The notes below the pieces were generated by a model that did no database searches, was not told where the DNA came from, and saw nothing but the letters and a program-made list of their open reading frames with translations. A program made the position numbers and the translations under genes. Of a stretch of DNA of 54,340 nt, positions 16,833-25,865 are shown piece by piece. Position 1 is the stretch's first letter. Each line of letters starts with the position of its first letter. Origin of the DNA: Pseudomonadota bacterium (GTDB taxonomy: Bacteria > Desulfobacterota > Desulfarculia > Adiutricales > JAGVGV01); the NCBI GenBank assembly GCA_018830135.1, contig JAHJTB010000047.1, positions 1 to 54,340 of the forward strand. The letters are read 5' to 3'.

Positions 16833-18008
16833 CTATTCCCGGGCCATGAGGCCTTCGACGTATTGGGGCAGCAGGGTTTCCCGGGCCAGGCGCAGGAAGT
16901 ACTCGTCGGTCATGCCGGCGATAAAATCCCTCACGATCTCCGCCGGGGCCCGTTGCCGGCGATAGGCCGGGGCCATGCCCTCGAGGTACTCGGTCAGCAT
17001 GGGAAAGCCGGAGGTTTCCGCATCGAGGTCTACGAGGAGGCGTTCGAAAAGCATTCCGAACAGGGCCTCGATCTTGCGCCCCTCCCGCTTGATCCGGGGG
17101 TTGTAATAAATCCGGTCCCGATTGAAGTTCTTCAGCTGCGTCAGGACGTCCGCCGTCTCCCGGCTGAAAGCCACGTGGCCCTGGTCGAGGCTGGTCTCGA
17201 TCAGGTCGGTCACGAGGGTGTAAACGATCCGGCCGTTGGTTTCGCCCAGCAGTCGGCGGCATTCGGCCGGCAGATCGCCGCGTTGGATCAGGCCCAGCCG
17301 GATGGCGTCCTCGACGTCGCGGCCCACGTAGCTGATGGTATCGGCCAGACGTACCACGCAGCCTTCCAAGGTCATGGGGACCAGGTGTCGGGCCGGGTCC
17401 TGTTTTTTTTCTTCCATCCGCCGGTCCAGGTCCTCGAAGGTCATGGGGGAATCCGGACTGAGTGCCGGAATGTCCAGTTCCCCGTCGTGGGACAGGATGC
17501 CGTCCAGGACCTGGAGACTCAGGTTGAGCCCCTGGCCCTTGCGTTCGATATGTTCCAGGAATTCGACACTCTGGACGGCGTGGAGGAAATGGCCTATGCC
17601 GTGTTTTTGGCAAAGCCGCGAGAGGTAGGTTTCGCCGTCGTGGCCGAAGGGGGCGTGCCCCAGATCGTGTCCCAGGGCCACGGCCTCGATCAGGTCCTCG
17701 TTGAGGCTCAGGTGCCGTCCGATGGTCCGGGCGATCCGGGAAGCCAGTTGCACGTGCAGGACCCGGTGGGTGATATGATCGTTTTTGACCAGATAAAAGA
17801 CCTGGGTCTTGTCGATGTACCGGCTGTAGGCGGCGGAATGCAGAATGCGGTCCGCGTCGATGGCAAAGCTCTGGCGGTGATCGCGGACCGCGTTTCGATC
17901 GTGCCGGCGCCGCAGGGCGTTTCGGCTCAAGGCGGCCCGGGGTGAGAGTTTGGCCTCTTCCTCGGAGTCCAGGCGGCTTCTGAGTCTGAAAAGGACGTCT
18001 CGTTCCAT
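16833..18008 (-). CDS. dgt: dNTP triphosphohydrolase (HD domain)
   Basis: About 391 residues. The HD phosphohydrolase signature is intact: HRVLHVQLASRIARTIGRHL, then ALGHDLGHAPFGHDGE, with RLADTISYVGRDVEDA later supplying the downstream Asp. The N-terminal RLDSEEEAKLSPRAALSRNALRRRH and SYRH-like IDADRILHSAAYSRYIDKTQVF match the Dgt family, which hydrolyses dNTPs to deoxynucleosides and triphosphate. The ATG at 18008 (MERDVLF) fits the family start; the frame stays open upstream only into the opposite gene's leader. It is divergent from tatD, with 130 bp between the starts. Confidence 0.88.
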   Translation of the reverse strand: MERDVLFRLRSRLDSEEEAKLSPRAALSRNALRRRHDRNAVRDHRQSFAIDADRILHSAAYSRYIDKTQVFYLVKNDHITHRVLHVQLASRIARTIGRHLSLNEDLIEAVALGHDLGHAPFGHDGETYLSRLCQKHGIGHFLHAVQSVEFLEHIERKGQGLNLSLQVLDGILSHDGELDIPALSPDSPMTFEDLDRRMEEKKQDPARHLVPMTLEGCVVRLADTISYVGRDVEDAIRLGLIQRGDLPAECRRLLGETNGRIVYTLVTDLIETSLDQGHVAFSRETADVLTQLKNFNRDRIYYNPRIKREGRKIEALFGMLFERLLVDLDAETSGFPMLTEYLEGMAPAYRRQRAPAEIVRDFIAGMTDEYFLRLARETLLPQYVEGLMARE

Positions 18009-18138
18009 GATGCGCCTAGTATAAGCCAATCTCTTCCCGAACTCAACCGGACGCCTTGACATTCGGCCCCCACAAGATATGCTTCGGCATGAACGCCGGG
18101 ACGGACCTGAAAAGTCCGGCCGGCCAAGGAGCATCCTC

Positions 18139-18933
18139 ATGTTGGAGTTGATCGACACCCATTGCCATCTGGACCTGGATGATTTCGACCCGGACCGGGA
18201 GGCGGTCATTGAGCGGGCCGCCCGGGCCGACGTCGTTCATATGATCTCCATCGGCATCGACGTGGAGACTTCGAGCCGGGCCATCGCCCTGGCTGAACAG
18301 TACGATCAGATATCGGCCACGATCGGATTCCATCCCCACGACGCCGGGAAGTTGACCCCGGACGGACTGGACCGTCTCAAGGACCTGGCCGCCAGCCCTC
18401 AGGTCGTGGGTTTTGGCGAGATCGGCCTGGATTTTTATCGCAATCTGTCTCCCCGCAAGGTCCAGGAGGACCGCTTCGCCGATCTCATCGACCTCGGCCT
18501 CGAACTGGGCCTGCCCCTGATCATTCACGACCGGGACGCCCATCGTGAGGTCCTGGGCCATCTGATGTCCGTGGACGCCGGCCGCAACGGCGGCGTCATC
18601 CATTGCTTTTCCGGAGACTGGGACCTGGCCCGGAGCTTCCTGGCCCTGGGCTTCCACATCTCGATCCCCGGCCCGGTCACCTTTCCCAAATCGGACCAGC
18701 TCCGGGAGGTGGTGGCCAAGACGCCCCTGGATCGGCTGCTGGTGGAAACCGACGCCCCGTTTCTGGCCCCGGCGCCCAAGCGGGGCCGACGCAACGAACC
18801 GGCCCTGGTCCGCTACACGGCCGCCGAAGTGGCCCGGATCAAAGGGTTGAGCCTGGAGGAGCTGGCCCGGGCCACCACGATCAACGCTCGCGCCCTGTTC
18901 AGTCTGCCCGGCCCGGCGAAGGCGGCCCGATGA
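18139..18933 (+). CDS. tatD: TatD family metal-dependent hydrolase
   Basis: A 264-residue TIM-barrel hydrolase. Metal ligands are visible in IDTHCHLD, GEIGLDFY, LPLIIHDRDAH, VIHCFSG and LLVETDAPFLAP. Family members are 3'-5' DNA/RNA exonucleases or DNases that take part in quality control. The ATG at 18139 follows AAGGAG. The stop overlaps the maf start (ATGA at 18930-18933), so tatD and maf are translationally coupled. Confidence 0.92.
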   Translation: MLELIDTHCHLDLDDFDPDREAVIERAARADVVHMISIGIDVETSSRAIALAEQYDQISATIGFHPHDAGKLTPDGLDRLKDLAASPQVVGFGEIGLDFYRNLSPRKVQEDRFADLIDLGLELGLPLIIHDRDAHREVLGHLMSVDAGRNGGVIHCFSGDWDLARSFLALGFHISIPGPVTFPKSDQLREVVAKTPLDRLLVETDAPFLAPAPKRGRRNEPALVRYTAAEVARIKGLSLEELARATTINARALFSLPGPAKAAR

Positions 18934-19502
18934 GCCGCCTCATCCTGGCCTCGGCCTCCCCTCGCCGCCGGGAACTCCTGGCCTGGGCCGGGGTGGATTT
19001 CGAGATTCGGCCGGTGGAAATCGACGAATCGGTCCGCCCGGGCGAATCACCGGAAGCCCATGTCCGCCGGCTGGCCGAGACCAAGGCCGAACAGGCCTCC
19101 GAACTCTCCCCCAACCTCTGGGTCCTGGCTGCCGACACCGTGGTCGTCCTGGGAGACCGGATTCTGGGCAAACCCGCGGACCGGAACGACGCCGCCCGAA
19201 TGCTGGCCGCGCTGTCCGGCCGGACCCACCGGGTTTTGACCGGATACTGCCTCATCCATCGCGACCGGGACGAAAAATATCTGGACCACATTCGGACCGA
19301 TGTCGAGTTCCGGGCATTGGGTCGCGAGGAAATCGAGGCCTACCTCGATTCCGGCGAGGTCTGGGACAAGGCCGGCGCATACGCCATCCAGGGACGGGGC
19401 GGCTCCCTGGTCCGGTTCATCCAGGGCTCGTACACCAATGTGATCGGCCTCCCCCTGGCCGAGGTGCTCGACCGGCTGCGTTCCAACGGCCTGAGCCCCT
19501 GA
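18930..19502 (+). CDS. maf: Maf family nucleotide pyrophosphatase
   Basis: 190 residues. It has the N-terminal LILASASPRRRELL, the EDVDESxxPGE-like motif VEIDESVRPGESP, the catalytic AADTVVVLGDRILGKP and the C-terminal GAYAIQGRGGSLV with SYTNVIGLPL. Maf proteins hydrolyse non-canonical or standard NTPs (for example dTTP/UTP) to monophosphates, as house-cleaning or septum-related enzymes. Full length and intact. Confidence 0.93.
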   Translation: MSRLILASASPRRRELLAWAGVDFEIRPVEIDESVRPGESPEAHVRRLAETKAEQASELSPNLWVLAADTVVVLGDRILGKPADRNDAARMLAALSGRTHRVLTGYCLIHRDRDEKYLDHIRTDVEFRALGREEIEAYLDSGEVWDKAGAYAIQGRGGSLVRFIQGSYTNVIGLPLAEVLDRLRSNGLSP

Positions 19503-19594
19503 CATGCCGCCCCGTCTTCCAGGCCCCCGGTTCCCGCCGGCCATGCCCGTCAAGAAAGGCCGGCGTGTCAACGGAATGGATCAAAGGCCGCTTT

Positions 19595-19774
19595 GACCCG
19601 CATACATCAGTCTGGTTCGAACCGAGGTGTCGAAATGCTTGGCGAAACTCGAAGCTGGACCGTTTTTTGGCCTCGGGCCTATGACGGAGATACTTCGAGG
19701 GTCCAATAGGGGAAAACGAGCGTTGCCACACGCACTTCGGCGCCGCAGTAAATAACAAGTGCAATATCCGGGTT
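19595..19774. repeat. Degenerate copy of the 178-bp terminal-repeat element
   Basis: It aligns along its whole length with 20503-20680. Shared blocks include GGTTCG, CGAGGTG, CGAAATGC, GCGAAAC/ACGAAAC, TGGACCG, ATAC.TCGAGG, AAACGAGCGTTGC and TTCGGCGCCGCAGTA. The right terminus is preserved (CAAGTGCAATATCCGGGTT), the left one is eroded. Confidence 0.65.
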
Positions 19775-20215
19775 TAAGCCCGGGCCCGGAGAAAAGCCCC
19801 CCGCCCCGATGAGGTCTCCAGAAAGGCCTGGTTTGTAACCATTTCAAGTCGCTTTTAAATTCCGCCGCTGTTCGCAAATACCCATGTATCGAGTTCGCAA
19901 ACCTGGAAGATGTGACGGCTTAATAGAAATGAAAAACAATGCCCAGCAGGTTGGGCTAAAAATCATTAAAAAACGTTTCAATCAAAAGAATAAAATTACC
20001 GTATATTGAAGATTTCCCGCTACAAGCCGCGGGGAATGCGCCCGCCCCGCATGTTCAATATCAGACAGACCGTTTTTTTACCGCCCGGCACTTTCAGGTC
20101 AAACGCATTAAAGCATTAATTTCTTTCACCTCTGATCATTTGCTTTTTCAATTAGCTGATTTGGGCAATAAAGGAAACAACCAGCCCCGGAAGGGGGCGA
20201 GGCCATTGAACCGTG

Positions 20216-20283
20216 CCGATTTCAGACTCCCCTGCTTGTCCAACCGCGCTCGGCTCCCGATTCGAGTCGCTGGAAGGCCGGGG
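20216..20283. repeat. 68-bp dispersed repeat, copy 1
   Basis: It begins CCGATTTCAGACTCCCCTGC, continues GTCCAACC and TCCCGATT, and ends GAGTCGCTGGAAGGCCGGGG. A clearly related copy with the same order and length lies at 36725-36792. Both are intergenic, 16 kb apart. Confidence 0.65.
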
Positions 20284-20502
20284 TTCTGCGCCACTTGAAA
20301 CCACGCCAAACCGCGGTTCATCTGGAAACCGGCCGTGGCCGCATAACCTCGTCTGCAATTCATATCCGTAAAATATGCCGATCCCGCGGTAATCTCCCGG
20401 CGGAAGAATCACAGCAAGCAGCCTAAACGACCCTGCCCATAAAGGAGGGGCATAGCCCGTTCAATGGCCCCACCCTAGAGGCGGGGATTTATGATTCGAT
20501 TA

Positions 20503-20680
20503 AACCCGGATATTGCAGTTGGGTTCGTAGCGAGGTGCCGAAATGCGTAACGAAACGCGAAGTTGGACCGGTGTTGGGCCGCAGGCGTATCAGTGGATAC
20601 GTCGAGGCCTAAAACCGGGAAACGAGCGTTGCAGCAAGCATTTCGGCGCCGCAGTAGATAACAACTGCAATATCCGGGTT
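20503..20680. mobile_element. 178-bp MITE-like element with perfect 19-bp terminal inverted repeats
   Basis: The left end AACCCGGATATTGCAGTTG (20503-20521) is the exact reverse complement of the right end at 20662-20680. The element has no room for a transposase, and its interior matches the degenerate copy at 19595-19774. An open frame runs through it but looks like a by-product. A non-autonomous transposable element is the best fit; I saw no clear target-site duplication. Confidence 0.65.
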
Positions 20681-20701
20681 ACAGATAGGCGCCATAATCT
20701 C

Positions 20702-20730
20702 TTGACAGTTTCGTCATGCAACTTTATTGT
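20702..20730 (+). promoter_or_regulatory. Predicted sigma70-type promoter upstream of the HD-GYP gene
   Basis: TTGACA (20702-20707) and TATTGT (20725-20730) are spaced by 17 bp, about 170 bp before the start at 20903 and 21 bp after the right end of the 178-bp element. The -35 is a perfect consensus. Motif match only. Confidence 0.5.
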
Positions 20731-20902
20731 TACTCAGTGGCTAACCAGCGATCGGGGCATGGTTCGCCATTTCCGGTACAAGCAGTCCTTTTGCAAGGGG
20801 GGCTGAGGACGTGTCATATCGCTCGGGGTGTAACCGAAGCGTGGCTCCGGGTTTTGCGTCGCGTCAGATTTCTTTGACGTTTTCTTAATGAATGGGACTA
20901 TT

Positions 20903-22171
20903 ATGAACAAGCAAAACAAACAGTTGAAGAAGGTAGCCACCGACGATCTGCGGATCGGCATGTTTGTCAAGGACGTGGGTCGAAGCTGGCTGACCCACCC
21001 CTGGGCCACCAAGAGCAAACTGGTCACATCTCAGCGAGACATCGATCAGCTCCGGGAGCACGGGATTACCGAAGTGATCGTGGATGAAGCCAAATCGGTC
21101 ACGCCAAAGCAGGTCTCCCAAGAGATCGAACAGTCCCGGCCCGAACCGGAGGAGGCCCCCCGAAAAATCCAGGACATCGAGCGCAGAAAAAAGCCGCGCC
21201 CCGAAGTCCGGCCGGACACGGCCTCGATGGAAGAGGAGCTTCCCCGGGCCAGGCAGGCCTATGAACGGGCTTTGGAGGTCACCCGGAGCCTGATCATGGA
21301 CGTTCGCGCCGGCCGGAAGATCAACGTGGAACAGGTTCAGGAGAACGTGGACCAGATGATCGACAGCGTCTTTCGCAATCGCGACGCCATGGTGGCCATT
21401 TTAAAACTGAAGACCTACGACGAGTACACCTTCACCCACAGTATCAACGTGGCCACGCTGGCCGTGGCCGCGGCCCGGGACCTGGGTTTCGAACGGGAAC
21501 GGCTCATGGCCCTGGGCGTGGGCGGCATTTTCCACGACGTGGGCAAGACGGGCATCCCCAGCATAATACTCAACAAACCGGACCGGTTGACGGACGAGGA
21601 GTTCGACGTCATCAAGCGGCACCCGGCCATCGGCCACGAACTCATGACGGCCTACGGCCAGCTTTCACCCGCGGCCCTCGAGGTGGTCAGGCATCATCAC
21701 GAACGCCTGGACGGGACCGGGTACCCGGACGGCCTTTCCGGCCAGAAGGTCAATGCGTACATCATCGTCAGCGGCATGGCCGACATTTACGACGCCCTGT
21801 CCAGCGACCGGGTCTATCACAAGGGCCGGCCGCCACACGAGGCACTCAAGATACTGTTCAGTCTCCGGGGCAAGCACTTCCCCGAATCCTGGGTCGACCG
21901 CTTCATCCAGAGCATCGGCATCTATCCGGTGGGAACGACCGTCCGCATGAATACGGACGAGATCGGCGTGGTGGTTTCGGTCAATCACGCCAACACCCTC
22001 CGTCCCAAGGTCCGCCTGGTCCTGTCCCCGTCCGGCCAGCCCGTCACCCGGGTCAAGATCATCGATCTGAACCAGGCGGACGGCATCAGCGAGCGGGAGA
22101 TCGTCAAGATCGTGGACCCCGGTCCTTTGCGCCTGAACCCGGCCCAGTACATCGAAGGCCCCCAGGGTTAG
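20903..22171 (+). CDS. HD-GYP domain protein with DUF3391-like N-terminus (predicted c-di-GMP phosphodiesterase)
   Basis: About 422 residues. The N-terminal 60-70 residues (VATDDLRIGMFVKDVGRSWLTHPW) match the DUF3391-type module often joined to HD-GYP domains. A charged linker follows, then an HD-GYP domain with FHDVGKTGIP, HPAIGHELM, HHHERLDGTGYPDGL and DIYDALSSDRVY. All metal ligands and the GYP motif are present, so cyclic-di-GMP hydrolysis is likely. A C-terminal tail of about 80 residues follows. The ATG at 20903 is preferred to the upstream in-frame one at 20888 because GGGAC precedes it. No membrane segment; soluble signalling protein. Confidence 0.88.
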   Translation: MNKQNKQLKKVATDDLRIGMFVKDVGRSWLTHPWATKSKLVTSQRDIDQLREHGITEVIVDEAKSVTPKQVSQEIEQSRPEPEEAPRKIQDIERRKKPRPEVRPDTASMEEELPRARQAYERALEVTRSLIMDVRAGRKINVEQVQENVDQMIDSVFRNRDAMVAILKLKTYDEYTFTHSINVATLAVAAARDLGFERERLMALGVGGIFHDVGKTGIPSIILNKPDRLTDEEFDVIKRHPAIGHELMTAYGQLSPAALEVVRHHHERLDGTGYPDGLSGQKVNAYIIVSGMADIYDALSSDRVYHKGRPPHEALKILFSLRGKHFPESWVDRFIQSIGIYPVGTTVRMNTDEIGVVVSVNHANTLRPKVRLVLSPSGQPVTRVKIIDLNQADGISEREIVKIVDPGPLRLNPAQYIEGPQG

Positions 22172-22177
22172 CCGACC

Positions 22178-22855
22178 ATGGCCACGGACCTGGCTCGCAA
22201 TCTGGCCCGCATCCGGGAAAGGATCGACGCGGCCTGCCTTCGAGCCGGCCGCGATCCGGGCGAGGTTCGCTTGGTGGCCGTGAGCAAAACCGTGCCGGCG
22301 GAGATCGTCGAGGCCGGCATCGAAGCCGGCCTGACCATATTAGGAGAAAACTACGTCCAGGAGGCCGAGGCCAAAATCGAATCCATCGGCCGAACCCGGG
22401 CCGCCTGGCATTTCATCGGCCGGCTCCAGACCAACAAAGCGAGGTACGCCGTCCGGCTTTTCGACCTGATCCACTCGGTGGACAGTTTCAAGCTGGCCCG
22501 GGAACTGGACAAGCGGGCCGCCGGGCAGGGCAGCCGCCAGGCCGTCCTGGTCCAGGTCAACGTCTCCGGCGAGGCCACCAAGGGAGGGACCGCCCTGGAC
22601 CAGGCCGCCGAACTGGTCGACCGGATCGGAGGCCTGCCCAATCTGGACCTGAAAGGCCTGATGACCATGCCTCCCTTTTTCGACCAGCCGGACCGGGCCC
22701 GCCCCTATTTTGCCTCCCTCCGGGAACTCAAGGACCGGATCGGGCCGCCCCTGGTCGAACTGTCCATGGGCATGTCCGGAGACTTCGAGGCGGCCGTCGA
22801 GGAGGGCGCCACCCTGGTCCGGGTGGGCACGGCCCTCTTCGGCAGCCGGTCCTGA
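22178..22855 (+). CDS. yggS: YggS family pyridoxal phosphate-binding protein
   Basis: A 225-residue alanine-racemase-like barrel protein. The PLP lysine is K37 in LVAVSKTVP, followed by the family motifs GENYVQEAEAK, WHFIGRLQTNKAR, HSVDSFKLA, VLVQVNVSGEATKGG and LSMGMSGDFEAAVEEGATLVRVGTALFG. These proteins have no known catalytic activity and maintain vitamin B6 homeostasis. It starts six bases after the HD-GYP stop, so the two probably share a transcript, and it is convergent with mutM. Confidence 0.93.
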   Translation: MATDLARNLARIRERIDAACLRAGRDPGEVRLVAVSKTVPAEIVEAGIEAGLTILGENYVQEAEAKIESIGRTRAAWHFIGRLQTNKARYAVRLFDLIHSVDSFKLARELDKRAAGQGSRQAVLVQVNVSGEATKGGTALDQAAELVDRIGGLPNLDLKGLMTMPPFFDQPDRARPYFASLRELKDRIGPPLVELSMGMSGDFEAAVEEGATLVRVGTALFGSRS

Positions 22856-22874
22856 GGCGCCCCGCCGGCCCGAC

Positions 22875-23696
22875 TCACCGCCGGGGCTGGCATCGGGGGC
22901 AGATGTGGGTGCTCCGACCACCGACCACCAGACGTTCCAGCGCGCATCCGCAGACCAGGCAGTGCTCCCCGGTCCGGCCGTAAACCTGGTGCCGGCTCTG
23001 AAACTGCCCGCCCACGCCGGTCAGGCCCCGGTAGTCCCGAACCGTCGACCCCCTCAGCCGGATGGCTTCCTTCAACACGGACAATATTTCATCGAACAGC
23101 CGGCGGGCCTCGTCTTCCCGAATCCGATCGGCCGGGCTCAGGGGGTGAATGCCCGCGGCGAACAGGGCCTCGTCCACGTAGATGTTCCCCAGGCCGCTCA
23201 CGAAGCGCTGGTCCAACAACAACGGCTTGATCCGTCCCCGGCGCGAGCAGAGCCGTTCACGGAAATCCTCGGGTGACAGGTCGAAGGGATCGGGGCCGAT
23301 ATCCTCGCTGACCAGCCAGGCCTGGTAGTCAGCCGGTTGAAGCCCCAGAAAGTATCCGAACTGGCGGACGTCCCGATACATCAGGACCCCGCCCTCCTCG
23401 AAACCGATTATCAGGTGAACGTGTTTGGGCCGGGTTTCGGGCGCGGCCGCCCACAGAAACTGACCGGTCATCCTGAGGTGGACGACCAGCCTTTTTTCGC
23501 CGGACAGCGTGAAAACTATAAATTTGCCCCGCCGGCGCACGCCATGAATTTCGGCGCCCAGCAGGAAGCCGGCCAGGCGACGAGGGCCGGTCCGGACCAG
23601 TTTGTTCAACCAGACCTTCACGAAATCAATGCGCCGGCCCACGACCAGGCCGCGCAGGTCTCGAACGATGGTTTCGACTTCGGGCAGTTCAGGCAA
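22875..23696 (-). CDS. mutM: Formamidopyrimidine-DNA glycosylase
   Basis: 273 residues with all Fpg hallmarks. The catalytic N-terminal MPELPEVET (Pro2, Glu3) and Lys58 are present, as are the helix-two-turn-helix SGLGNIYVDEALF and a C-terminal zinc finger (CLVCGCALERL...HICPRCQ). It excises 8-oxoguanine and opened purines and nicks the strand, which fits a genome that also carries a large oxidative-defence cluster. A good promoter lies upstream at 23790-23817. Confidence 0.95.
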   Translation of the reverse strand: MPELPEVETIVRDLRGLVVGRRIDFVKVWLNKLVRTGPRRLAGFLLGAEIHGVRRRGKFIVFTLSGEKRLVVHLRMTGQFLWAAAPETRPKHVHLIIGFEEGGVLMYRDVRQFGYFLGLQPADYQAWLVSEDIGPDPFDLSPEDFRERLCSRRGRIKPLLLDQRFVSGLGNIYVDEALFAAGIHPLSPADRIREDEARRLFDEILSVLKEAIRLRGSTVRDYRGLTGVGGQFQSRHQVYGRTGEHCLVCGCALERLVVGGRSTHICPRCQPRR

Positions 23697-23789
23697 TCCA
23701 TCCTCCTTGGGCCGCCGCCCGGGCCGGGCGGCGCGGGGCCGCGTGCTTTCGCTTTCGGGCGGACCCGCCCGGCCCGCTCCGTCCTGATA

Positions 23790-23817
23790 AAATTACCCCG
23801 TATGGCTTCCCTGTCAA
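23790..23817 (-). promoter_or_regulatory. Predicted sigma70-type promoter of mutM
   Basis: On the minus strand TTGACA (23812-23817) and TAATTT (23790-23795) are spaced by 16 bp, about 93 bp upstream of the mutM start. The -35 is a perfect consensus. Motif match only. Confidence 0.5.
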
Positions 23818-23900
23818 GAGGAGCGCGACAGGGCGGTTTTAGACCTCCATCAATCATTGAGGTCTTCAGGGCAGGGGTTAGGGCCGGCCGCCGGTCCGGC

Positions 23901-23929
23901 TTCCCTTTCCCTCATGCCTGGGGTATAAT
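23901..23929 (+). promoter_or_regulatory. Possible promoter of the amidohydrolase-SDR pair
   Basis: A perfect TATAAT lies at 23924-23929, about 80 bp before the amidohydrolase start. The hexamer 17 bp upstream (TTCCCT) is a poor -35. Only the -10 supports it. Confidence 0.35.
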
Positions 23930-24008
23930 GACCCGCGTACCCACCCTGAAATATTGACGACCGGACCGCCTCCTCCCGGCCCGGTCCGTCGGCCGCAAGG
24001 AGAAGACC

Positions 24009-24932
24009 ATGACCGACTATTTCGTGATCGACGCCCACGTCCACACCTACAAGACCCCGGAAATCGGCCGGCAGGCCTTGAGCGGTTTCGACATGTCAGG
24101 CTGCTGCGGGACGCCCGAGGAACTCGTGCCGATCATGCGCCAGGCCGGCATCAGTCTGGCCATCCAATGCAACATGACACCGGCCCGAAGCATGTTCGAG
24201 GCGGCCGTGGCAGGCCTGCCGCCGGATCGACTCGAAACCGACCGATCGGCCATCATCGGAAAACTGACCGATCGGGTCCGACGACGTAATGAATGGACCT
24301 GCCAGTCGGCCCGGGAATATGTGGAACTCGTGCCCTTCCTCTCCGTCGACCCCATCATGGGCCGGGAAGCCATGATGGCCGAACTCGAGGACAAGATCGA
24401 CAACCACGGGGCCAGGGGCCTGAAAGTCCACCCCGGTGAAGGCCACTTCTTCCCGGACGACCCGGCCATGATGCCGGTCTGGGAGATGCTCGCCCAACGG
24501 GGACTTCCGGCCATCAGCCACAGCGGACCGGACATCGCCAACCCGAACCCCGACTACACCCGGCCCCGGGCCTTTGCCTCGATCCTCGAACGTTTTCCCG
24601 GCCTCAACCTGGTCATGGCCCACCTGGGCGGCGGGTATTACGACGAGGTCATCGAAATCGCGGGCAGATATCCGAACGCGTATTTCGACACCTCCGCGTC
24701 CCTGCCCGGCGACAAGGACGGCCGTCCCCTACTCCTCCGGAGCAAGTCCCTGACCGACGAGGAGGCCGTCGAACTGATCCGGCGGATCGGGGTGGACCGG
24801 GTCCTGTTCGGCACGGACTATCCCTGGTTTCATCCCGGCCAGGACCTCAAGCGCTTTCTCGGGCTGGGCTTTTCCGAAGAGGAAAAACAGGCCCTGCTGG
24901 GCGGAAACGCCAGGCGCCTTTTCAATCTCTAA
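24009..24932 (+). CDS. Amidohydrolase family protein (ACMSD-like barrel)
   Basis: A 307-residue metal-dependent hydrolase or decarboxylase of the amidohydrolase-2 family. Metal ligands can be placed in IDAHVHTY (HxH near residues 8-12), LKVHPGEGH, LPAISHSGP, LVMAHLGGGYY and the terminal VLFGTDYPWF. Relatives include ACMSD-type decarboxylases and lactone hydrolases, so the reaction cannot be fixed. RBS AAGGAG precedes the ATG. The SDR gene follows after 32 bp and probably shares its transcript, which suggests a small catabolic module. Confidence 0.82.
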   Translation: MTDYFVIDAHVHTYKTPEIGRQALSGFDMSGCCGTPEELVPIMRQAGISLAIQCNMTPARSMFEAAVAGLPPDRLETDRSAIIGKLTDRVRRRNEWTCQSAREYVELVPFLSVDPIMGREAMMAELEDKIDNHGARGLKVHPGEGHFFPDDPAMMPVWEMLAQRGLPAISHSGPDIANPNPDYTRPRAFASILERFPGLNLVMAHLGGGYYDEVIEIAGRYPNAYFDTSASLPGDKDGRPLLLRSKSLTDEEAVELIRRIGVDRVLFGTDYPWFHPGQDLKRFLGLGFSEEEKQALLGGNARRLFNL

Positions 24933-24964
24933 CCCCGGCCGACGGGGCCGGGAAAGGGGAAGAT

Positions 24965-25765
24965 ATGAGTTTGCGTCTTGAAAACAAAATCGCCGTCATC
25001 ATCGGCGCCGGCCAGACGCCGGGGGACACGCCGGGCAACGGCCGGGCCATGGCCCAGCTTTTCGCCCGTGAGGGGGCCCGGGTCATGGTCGTGGACCGGC
25101 GCCTCGATTCCGCCATGGAAACCAAGGCTCTGATCGAAGCCGAAGGCGGTCAGGCCCTGGCCTTTGAAGCGGATGTGATCCGGGCCGACGACTGTCGGCG
25201 TCTGGCCGAAAAATGCGTCGAAACCTATGGCCGGATCGACGTCCTGGTCAACAACGTGGGCATCGCCACCGGCGACGCCGGCGCGGTCAGGATCAGCGAG
25301 GAGGCCTGGGACCACATTCAGGCCACCAACCTCAAGAGCATGATGCTGACCTGCAAGTTTGTCCTGCCGGTCATGGAGGCCCAGGGCGGCGGGTCGATCA
25401 TCAACATTTCCTCGGTGGCCGCCGTGGCCCCCGTCCGGATGCTGGCCTACAAGACATCCAAGGCCGCGGTCAACGCCCTGACCCAGGGCATTGCCATGAA
25501 GTACGCCAAGAAAGGCATACGGGTCAACGCCCTCATGCTCGGCCTGATGAATACGCCCATGGCCATTGAAGGCATATCCAAGGGCCTGGGCGTGGACAAG
25601 GAGGCCCTCATCGAGGCCCGGAACAAGTCCGTGCCCCTCAAGGGCGGCATGGGCAACGCCTCGGACACGGCCTACGCCGCGCTGTTCCTGGCCTCGGACG
25701 AGTCCCGCTTCATTACCGCGGTCATCCTGCCGGTGGACGGGGGGCAGAGCGCCAAGATCGGGTGA
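24965..25765 (+). CDS. SDR family NAD(P)-dependent oxidoreductase
   Basis: 266 residues. The nucleotide-binding loop is unusual: IIGAGQTPGDTPGNGRAMA, where the normal TGxxxGxG turn is lengthened by several residues. The downstream motifs NNVGIATGD, IINISSVAAV and the catalytic YKTSK are intact. SDRs of this type reduce or oxidise hydroxy/keto acyl groups or alcohols. It is paired with the upstream amidohydrolase. Substrate unknown. Confidence 0.85.
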   Translation: MSLRLENKIAVIIGAGQTPGDTPGNGRAMAQLFAREGARVMVVDRRLDSAMETKALIEAEGGQALAFEADVIRADDCRRLAEKCVETYGRIDVLVNNVGIATGDAGAVRISEEAWDHIQATNLKSMMLTCKFVLPVMEAQGGGSIINISSVAAVAPVRMLAYKTSKAAVNALTQGIAMKYAKKGIRVNALMLGLMNTPMAIEGISKGLGVDKEALIEARNKSVPLKGGMGNASDTAYAALFLASDESRFITAVILPVDGGQSAKIG

Positions 25766-25865
25766 TGGACCTGATCTGGAAACTCGAGGGCCGCCGCGCC
25801 TGGCAGCGCGGCGGCCCTTACCTGTTCGTCCGGGACCTGTCCGGCCCTTTGGGGGCCGGTTCGGA

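Larger units (their letters stand above)
19503..20902. other. Repeat-rich intergenic region
   Basis: About 1.4 kb with no convincing gene. It holds a degenerate and an intact copy of a 178-180 bp element (19595-19774, 20503-20680) and one copy of a 68-bp repeat (20216-20283). It also has an AT-rich stretch (19900-20160) that includes an ATATTGAA / TTCAATAT pair near 20000-20065, flanking a GC hairpin. The HD-GYP promoter candidate is at its right end. Confidence 0.6.

Noticed and set aside
20543-20806. An 87-codon frame inside and beyond the 178-bp element.
   Set aside because: It runs through the terminal repeat into the promoter region, has no ribosome site and is not preserved in the degenerate copy.
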